The notes beneath the pieces were generated by a model. That model did not search any database, had not been told where the DNA came from, and saw nothing but the letters and a program-made list of their open reading frames with translations. This document shows, piece by piece, positions 59,596 to 64,000 of a stretch of DNA of 64,000 nucleotides (position 1 is the first letter of the stretch; each line of letters opens with the position of its first letter). The DNA is from Chersky-806 sp036502405 (GTDB lineage: Bacteria > Actinomycetota > Acidimicrobiia > IMCC26256 > JAENVU01). The DNA is taken from contig DASXYP010000022.1 of the NCBI GenBank assembly GCA_036502405.1, positions 1 to 64,000 on the forward strand. Reading direction: 5' to 3'. The position numbers were made by a program, and so were the translations under genes.

Positions 59596-60444
59596 ATGGC
59601 CGAGCGGACGACGACGATCCTGGTCGAGGGACTGCGGTTCCCGGAGGGCCCGCGCTGGCACGACGGGCGCCTCTGGTGCTCGGACCAGCACGACCGAAGG
59701 GTGCTGGCGATCGGCACCGACGGGGTGGTGGAGACGATCGTCGAGGTGCCGCACGGCCCGTCCGGGCTCGGGTGGCTCCCGGACGGTCGGATGCTCGTGG
59801 TCTCGATGGAGGACCGCCGGCTCCTGCGGCTCGACGCCGACGGCCTGACCGAGGTCGCCGACCTCTCGGAGCTCGCGACCTGGCACTGCAACGACATGGT
59901 GGTCGACGCGACCGGCCGAGCGTACGTGGGCAACTTCGGCTTCGACCTGGACGGGCATGCCGAGGTGACTCCCGCGGCGATGATGCGCGTCGATGTGGAC
60001 GGCTCCGTGCACCTTGCGGTGCCGGACCTGCGCTTTCCCAACGGGACGGTCATCACGCCCGACGGCGCGACGCTCGTCGTGGGGGAGAGCTACGGCGGCT
60101 GCCTGACCGCGTTCGACGTCGCCGCGGACGGCGAGCTCTCGAACCGTCGCGAGTGGGCGAAGCTCGTCGGAGCGGTCCCCGACGGGATCTGCCTCGACGC
60201 CGAGGGTGCGATCTGGTCCGCGTGCCCGTTGACGGGGCGGGTCCTGCGCGTGCGCGAAGGCGGCGAGGTGACCGACGAGGTCCACGTCGACCGCAACGGT
60301 GCCTACGCGTGCATGCTCGGCGGCGTCGATCGCACGACGCTGTTCGTCTGCGCCGCAGACACCAACGATCCGGCGCACACCGATGAGCGGCGGGGCGCGA
60401 TCGAGATGTGCGAGGTCGACGTCCCGGGCGCCGGCCTGCCCTGA
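59596..60444 (+). CDS. SMP-30/gluconolactonase family protein
   Basis: A 282-residue six-bladed propeller: LVEGLRFPEGPRWHDGRLWCSDQHDRRVLAI, GPSGLGWLPDGRMLVVSMEDRRLLRLD, WHCNDMVVDATGRAYVGNFGFD and RFPNGTVITPDGATLVVGESYGG, DGICLDAEGAIWSACPLTGRVLRV. The Glu of FPEGPRW, Asn of HCNDMVVD and Asp of PDGICLD are the usual metal ligands. It could hydrolyse a sugar or other lactone. TACTGT at 59583-59588 is 7 nt before the ATG. Convergent with the SDR gene. Confidence 0.92.
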   Translation: MAERTTTILVEGLRFPEGPRWHDGRLWCSDQHDRRVLAIGTDGVVETIVEVPHGPSGLGWLPDGRMLVVSMEDRRLLRLDADGLTEVADLSELATWHCNDMVVDATGRAYVGNFGFDLDGHAEVTPAAMMRVDVDGSVHLAVPDLRFPNGTVITPDGATLVVGESYGGCLTAFDVAADGELSNRREWAKLVGAVPDGICLDAEGAIWSACPLTGRVLRVREGGEVTDEVHVDRNGAYACMLGGVDRTTLFVCAADTNDPAHTDERRGAIEMCEVDVPGAGLP

Positions 60445-60462
60445 TCCGCGTGCGCGTCCGGC

Positions 60463-61305
60463 TCAGAGGTCGCTGACGTCGGGGACCGTCGGCTGCCCGC
60501 CCGTGCGCGCCTCTTCCGCACGGGTGGCGGGCACGCGTGCGTGCGCGTCGTCGCTGAGGATGAAGAACTGGTCTGCCCGCACCGCGGCGACGACGCGCGC
60601 CGCGAGCTCCGCCGGGTCCTTGCCGCCCTCGACGAGCCCGCGCACGATCTCGCCGATCCCCGAGCTCTCGACGTCGGGTGCCTCGCCGAGCGACGCGGGC
60701 CAGTTCCGCGTCGACTCGTGGAGCCGGGTCCGGATGAAGCCGGGGCAGAGCACGGCGACCTTCACCGGCGAGCCCGTCATGGCCAGCTCGAGCGCGAGCG
60801 CCTCCGAGACACCCACGACCGCATGCTTGGTGGCGGTGTAGGGACTCATGAACGGGAGCGCCTTCAGGCCTGCGACCGACGCCGTGTTGACGACATGGCC
60901 CTCCTGCTGCTCGACAAGCCGCGGCACGAACGCGCGGATCCCGTTCACGACGCCCCAGAAGTTGACGTTGAACGCCCAGTCCCAGCCCGACTGCGGGATC
61001 TCCCACATGAGGCCCCCGCCGCCACCGACGCCGGCGTTGTTGCAGACGATGTGCGCGGTGCCGAAATGGGTGTACGTGTTGGTGGCGAGGTCGATCATCT
61101 GGTCCTCGTCCGACACGTCGGTCAGGACGTCGAGCACGTCGGCGCCACCCGCCCGCAGCTTGCCGGCCGCCTCGGCCAGCGCGTCCGCCTCGATGTCGGC
61201 CAGGACCACCTTCATGCCCTCGGCTGCGAACGCCTCGGCCATGCCGAAGCCGATCCCGCTCGCCCCGCCGGTGACCACCGCGACCTTGCCCTCGAGCTGC
61301 TCCAT
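60463..61305 (-). CDS. short-chain dehydrogenase/reductase
   Basis: 280 residues: VAVVTGGASGIGFGMAEAFAAEGMKVVLADIE (TGxxxGxG; Asp after the second strand suggests NAD preference), NNAGVGGGGGLMWEIPQSGWDWAFNVNFWGVVNG, and catalytic Ser/Tyr/Lys in VNTASVAGLKALPFMSPYTATKHAVVGVSEAL. Substrate unknown. TAGAGT (complement of 61314-61319) is 8 nt before the ATG, so the start at 61305 is preferred over longer possibilities. Divergent from the MDR gene. Confidence 0.92.
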   Translation of the reverse strand: MEQLEGKVAVVTGGASGIGFGMAEAFAAEGMKVVLADIEADALAEAAGKLRAGGADVLDVLTDVSDEDQMIDLATNTYTHFGTAHIVCNNAGVGGGGGLMWEIPQSGWDWAFNVNFWGVVNGIRAFVPRLVEQQEGHVVNTASVAGLKALPFMSPYTATKHAVVGVSEALALELAMTGSPVKVAVLCPGFIRTRLHESTRNWPASLGEAPDVESSGIGEIVRGLVEGGKDPAELAARVVAAVRADQFFILSDDAHARVPATRAEEARTGGQPTVPDVSDL

Positions 61306-61342
61306 GGGTGCGCACTCTACGGGCGCGTGACAGATTGGGGCC

Positions 61343-62368
61343 ATGACGCCGAACCGACGGATCCTGCTGCGTGCGCGCCCGGACGGGCTGGTCACGGAGG
61401 AGTGCCTCGAACGCGTCGAAGAGGGCGTCGCCGCGATCCGCGACGGCGAGGTGCTGGTTCGGGTGCTCTCGCTCTCGGTGGACCCGACGAACCGAGTGTG
61501 GATGCGCGAGGAGGACTCGTACCTCCCGGCCATCCGGCTCGGCGACGTGGTCCGGGCGGCCGGACTGGGTGAGGTCGTCGAGAGCCGCGACGACGCCTAC
61601 AAGGTGGGCGACCTCGTGATGGGCATGCCCGGGTGGCAGGACTACTGGACCGTCACGAACGAGGACGGCGCGCAGGTCGTCCCGCCCGGCATCCCGGCCG
61701 AGGACCTCCTGAGCATCTACGGGGGGACCGGGGTCACGGCCTACTTCGGCCTGCTCGAGATCGGGCGTCCGGAGCCGGGTGAGACGGTCGTGGTCTCGGG
61801 CGCGGCGGGCGGGGTGGGGTCCGTCGCGGGCCAGCTGGCGCGGGTCAGGGACGCAGGTCGGGTCGTGGGCATCGCGGGCACCGACGACAAGTGCCGCTGG
61901 GTCGTGGAGGACCTCGGGTTCGACGCGTGCATCAACTACAAGACCGAGGACGTCGACGCGAGGCTGCGCGAGCTCTGCCCGGACGGGATCGACGTGTACT
62001 TCGACAACGTGGGGGGCGAGATCCTCGACGCGGTGCTGAGCCAGATCAGCATCGGTGCACGGATCGTCATGTGCGGTGCGATCTCTGAGTACACGCGCGC
62101 TGAGAGCGGCGGGCTGAAGAACTACAAGGCGCTCATCATGCAGCGTGGTCGCATGGAGGGCTTCATCATCCTCGACTACCTCGACCGGTTCCCGGAGGCG
62201 ATCATGGAGCTCGTCGGGCTCGTGGCCGACGGCCGGGTCAAGTACTCGGTCGAGGTGGTCGACGGGCTCGAGCACGCACCGGCGACGCTCAACCGCCTGT
62301 TCACCGGCGACCACCGCGGCAAGCTCATCGTGCGCGTCGCCGACCCGTCCACACCTCGAGTCGGCTGA
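61343..62368 (+). CDS. NADP-dependent MDR oxidoreductase (alkenal/prostaglandin reductase-like)
   Basis: 341 residues of the zinc-independent MDR leukotriene B4 dehydrogenase/curcumin reductase group: RARPDGLVTEECLERVEE, LSLSVDPTNRVWMREEDSYLPAIRLGDVVRAAGLGEVVES, YGGTGVTAYFGLLEIGRPEPGETVVVSGAAGGVGSVAGQLAR (NADP motif AAGGVGS), ACINYKTEDV and VYFDNVGGEILDAVLSQI. It would reduce activated C=C bonds of enals or enones. Lies in a cluster of oxidoreductases suited to detoxification or catabolism. Convergent with the DUF3817 gene. Confidence 0.92.
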   Translation: MTPNRRILLRARPDGLVTEECLERVEEGVAAIRDGEVLVRVLSLSVDPTNRVWMREEDSYLPAIRLGDVVRAAGLGEVVESRDDAYKVGDLVMGMPGWQDYWTVTNEDGAQVVPPGIPAEDLLSIYGGTGVTAYFGLLEIGRPEPGETVVVSGAAGGVGSVAGQLARVRDAGRVVGIAGTDDKCRWVVEDLGFDACINYKTEDVDARLRELCPDGIDVYFDNVGGEILDAVLSQISIGARIVMCGAISEYTRAESGGLKNYKALIMQRGRMEGFIILDYLDRFPEAIMELVGLVADGRVKYSVEVVDGLEHAPATLNRLFTGDHRGKLIVRVADPSTPRVG

Positions 62369-62372
62369 TCCG

Positions 62373-62415
62373 CCGCCGCTCGCCGTGCAGCCGCGCGATG
62401 GCGATCGAGCGGCGG
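62373..62415. terminator. 10-bp stem-loop between convergent genes, shared with the prfB downstream repeats
   Basis: CCGCCGCTCG (62373-62382) and CGAGCGGCGG (62406-62415) are perfect complements around a 23-nt loop. The same stem occurs in the repeats at 49907-49948 and 49970-50012. A CCGGAGATC tag follows at about 62432. It lies between the stops of the MDR and DUF3817 genes, and so could end both transcripts. Confidence 0.55.
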
Positions 62416-62447
62416 AGACCTTCGGTGGGGCCGCCGGAGATCGTCGG

Positions 62448-62774
62448 CTAGGTCAGCTGCTCGTCCGGGACTCCGTGGCGGAGCCGGTACCAGACCATGA
62501 CCGCGCCGATGGGGCCCGTCACGATGACCACCGCGCAGTAGAGCCACGTCCAGCGCAGCGCGGGGGCGATCATGATGACCATGGCGCAGAACGCGAGCCA
62601 GATCATCCCGTGCAGCGAGCCGACGATGGCGGTGCCGACATCGGTCTTCGCGATCTGCCACATGTAGAAGAGCAGCAGGTAGCTGCAGGTCTCGATCAGC
62701 GCGACGACCGAGAGCGCCTTGGCCTTGCGCTGCAGCTCGGTGGTGGTGTCCCCGGCGAAGTCGGTCACGACCAC
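62448..62774 (-). CDS. DUF3817 domain membrane protein
   Basis: 108 residues with three hydrophobic helices: ALSVVALIETCSYLLLFYMWQI, AIVGSLHGMIWLAFCAMVIMIA and LYCAVVIVTGPIGAVMVWY. The E-x-x-S/T-Y-x-x-L pattern in the first helix and the GSLHGxxWLAF motif in the second are characteristic of DUF3817, an actinobacterial family of unknown function. A TAGGCT hexamer (complement of 62777-62782) is 8 nt before an internal GTG at 62768, which is probably the real start; the longer GTG at 62774 is only 2 nt from the hexamer. Confidence 0.85.
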   Translation of the reverse strand: MVVTDFAGDTTTELQRKAKALSVVALIETCSYLLLFYMWQIAKTDVGTAIVGSLHGMIWLAFCAMVIMIAPALRWTWLYCAVVIVTGPIGAVMVWYRLRHGVPDEQLT

Positions 62775-62843
62775 GCAGCCTAGGGGGACCGATCGCTTCG
62801 AAAGTCATTGGCCCCGGGCCCCGGAGGCTGCGAGCATCGGCTC

Positions 62844-63617
62844 ATGGCGACCGTGCTCGAGGCCCGCGGGCTGGTCAAGGACTACAGCCGCGCCCGTGCG
62901 GTCGACGGCGTCGATCTCGTCGTCCAAGAGGGCGAGCGGGTCGGCCTGCTCGGGCCGAACGGCGCCGGCAAGACGACCACGCTCCTGATGGTCCTCGGGG
63001 TCGTGTCGCCGGACGAAGGCTCGGTCGTGGTCTGCGGCCGGCCGCTCGACCGCCAGCGGAGCCGGGCGGCCGAGCACGTCGGGTTCGCGGCCGGCTACCT
63101 GCCACTCGCCGAGCGGCTGCGGGTGCGCGAGTACCTGCGCCTCTACGGGAACCTCTACGGGCTGGCCGACCCCGAGCCGGCGATCGAGGCCGGGCTGGCC
63201 CGCTTCCGCGTCGAGCACCTCGCCGACGCGATGGGGACCGAGCTCTCGTCCGGCCAGCGCACGCTCGTCGGCATCGTGCGGGCCACGCTGCACCAGCCCC
63301 GGCTGCTGGTGCTCGACGAGCCGACTGCGTCGCTCGACCCCGACGTGGCGCAGCGCGTCCGCACCGGCCTTGCCGCGCTCTGCGAGGAGGTCGGCACCTC
63401 GCTGCTCGTGACGAGCCATGACATGGCTGAGGTCTCACGGCTCTGCGAGCGCGTGGTCTTCCTGTCGAAGGGTCGCGTCGTCGCCGACGGCACGCCCGAC
63501 GAGGTGACCCGGCGGTTCGGCCGGTCGGACCTCGAAGGAGTGTTCCTCCACCTCGCTGAAGAGCGGCTCCCGGAGCAGGAGCAGCCGTCCACCCAGCAGA
63601 CGGATCACGCGCTGTGA
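62844..63617 (+). CDS. ABC transporter ATP-binding protein
   Basis: 257 residues: Walker A GPNGAGKT (LLGPNGAGKTTTLLMVLGVVSP), signature LSSGQRTLVGIVRATLHQP, Walker B LLVLDEPTASLDPD and switch His in LLVTSHDMAEVSRLCERVVFLSKGRVVADGTP. It belongs to the ABC-2 exporter class (drug, lipid or polysaccharide export). The stop overlaps the start of the permease (GTGA). The ATG at 62844 has no good Shine-Dalgarno close by. Confidence 0.92.
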   Translation: MATVLEARGLVKDYSRARAVDGVDLVVQEGERVGLLGPNGAGKTTTLLMVLGVVSPDEGSVVVCGRPLDRQRSRAAEHVGFAAGYLPLAERLRVREYLRLYGNLYGLADPEPAIEAGLARFRVEHLADAMGTELSSGQRTLVGIVRATLHQPRLLVLDEPTASLDPDVAQRVRTGLAALCEEVGTSLLVTSHDMAEVSRLCERVVFLSKGRVVADGTPDEVTRRFGRSDLEGVFLHLAEERLPEQEQPSTQQTDHAL

Positions 63618-64000
63618 GCGTGCCCGAGCCGGTGGTCGCGGCCGGTGGCGAAGACGATCGTGTCCATGGCGCTGCGCTCACCTGGCTGCGCGTCCGCGCC
63701 GTGGCTCGCCGGCACGCGTACGTGCTCGCTCGCAGTCCGCACCGGCTCTTCGACGTCACGCTGTGGCCTCTCGTCGACGTGCTCCTCTTCGGCGCGCTCG
63801 CGACCTACGTGTCGACCGGGAACACGTCGTCGGGAGACCGTGCCGCCGCGTACCTGCTCTCGGGCATCGTGCTGTGGCACGTCGTGTACCAGTCGCAGAT
63901 CGCGGTGAGCACCGGCTTCCTCGAGGAGACCTGGTCCCGGAATCTCCTGAACCTGATGGTGACGCCGCTGCGCGAGGTCGAGTACGTCGGCGGCGTGGCG
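63614..64000 (+). CDS. ABC-2 type transporter permease, cut by the window edge
   Basis: An open frame of 129 codons from a GTG overlapping the upstream stop to the right edge. After a short polar N-terminus comes LTWLRVRAVARRHAYVLARSPHRLFDVTLWPLVDVLLFGALATYVS, a typical first helix of ABC-2 permeases, then AAYLLSGIVLWHVVYQSQIAVSTGFLEETWSRNLLNLMVTPLREVEYV. The last segment is the conserved SRNLxxLxxTPLxxxE motif of this family. It pairs with the preceding ATPase. The remaining three or four helices lie beyond the window. Confidence 0.9.
   Translation, partial: MSVPEPVVAAGGEDDRVHGAALTWLRVRAVARRHAYVLARSPHRLFDVTLWPLVDVLLFGALATYVSTGNTSSGDRAAAYLLSGIVLWHVVYQSQIAVSTGFLEETWSRNLLNLMVTPLREVEYVGGVA

Noticed and set aside
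51763..64000. Horizontally acquired catabolic island
   Set aside because: No integrase, transposase, tRNA target or clear change in base composition; promoter style (TANNNT near starts) is the same as in the rest of the window.

Overview
The window is a very G+C-rich, gene-dense chromosomal segment of an actinobacterium, most probably of the class Acidimicrobiia or a close relative. This is inferred from gene content: coenzyme F420 biosynthesis genes and an F420-type LLM oxidoreductase, a mycothiol-dependent (MDMPI-type) enzyme, DUF3052, DUF3817 and DUF5719 proteins, an LCP cell-wall ligase, SecA followed directly by prfB, and FtsE/FtsX. No rRNA, tRNA, CRISPR array, prophage, insertion sequence or transposase was seen. 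About 64 protein genes are supported, packed with mostly very short gaps; no gene-free stretch exceeds about 260 bases.

Layout. 1-9.4 kb: housekeeping and acyl-CoA metabolism (DinB-like protein, nucleotidyl cyclase, two crotonase-family enzymes, murA, NifU-like scaffold, MeaB GTPase, galT, an LpdA-type flavoprotein). 9.4-16.7 kb: a glycine-rich secreted repeat protein, PhzF, a biotin-dependent carboxylase alpha subunit divergent from its biotin ligase birA, and pabB-pabC. 16.8-25.1 kb: an envelope polysaccharide cluster (LCP ligase; then ugd, UDP-xylose synthase, two GT2 glycosyltransferases, a His-rich membrane-anchored protein, a sugar-1-phosphate nucleotidylyltransferase and galE as a tightly overlapping operon). 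25.2-28.2 kb, reverse strand: F420 genes fbiA, cofE and a separate nitroreductase, plus a small membrane protein. 28.4-33.4 kb: a giant GT2-membrane protein, a DUF5719 protein and a tethered thioredoxin. 33.5-42.8 kb: ftsH, a CPBP protease, a zinc-ribbon protein, a large GT-C-like membrane protein, then manB, Trm112-like, SIS isomerase and a cupin (mannose metabolism). 42.9-51.7 kb: ahcY, comF-like, FlgM-like, hpf, secA, prfB, ftsE, ftsX. 51.8-64 kb: peroxiredoxin, MFS transporter, yedK/HMCES homologue, mycothiol-dependent enzyme, and a catabolic or detoxification-like set (TetR, LLM oxidoreductase, thioesterase, pirin, SMP-30, SDR, MDR), ending in an ABC exporter cut by the window edge.

Much of the middle matches, from memory, the conserved actinobacterial neighbourhood Rv3240c-Rv3267 of Mycobacterium tuberculosis (secA1, hpf, comF, sahH, SIS/TobH, manB, fbiA, fbiB, manC, wbbL, LCP), so most of the region is an ancestral actinobacterial backbone and not an island.

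The most interesting signals lie between genes: (i) dispersed stem-loop repeats carrying a GATC-containing tag, often as tandem pairs; (ii) an almost universal TANNNT hexamer 6-11 nt before start codons, implying widespread leaderless transcripts; (iii) two tiny ORFs linked by ATGA overlaps in front of ugd; (iv) a structured ahcY leader; (v) a promoter with a perfect palindrome in its spacer; and (vi) helically phased TCATCC repeats.
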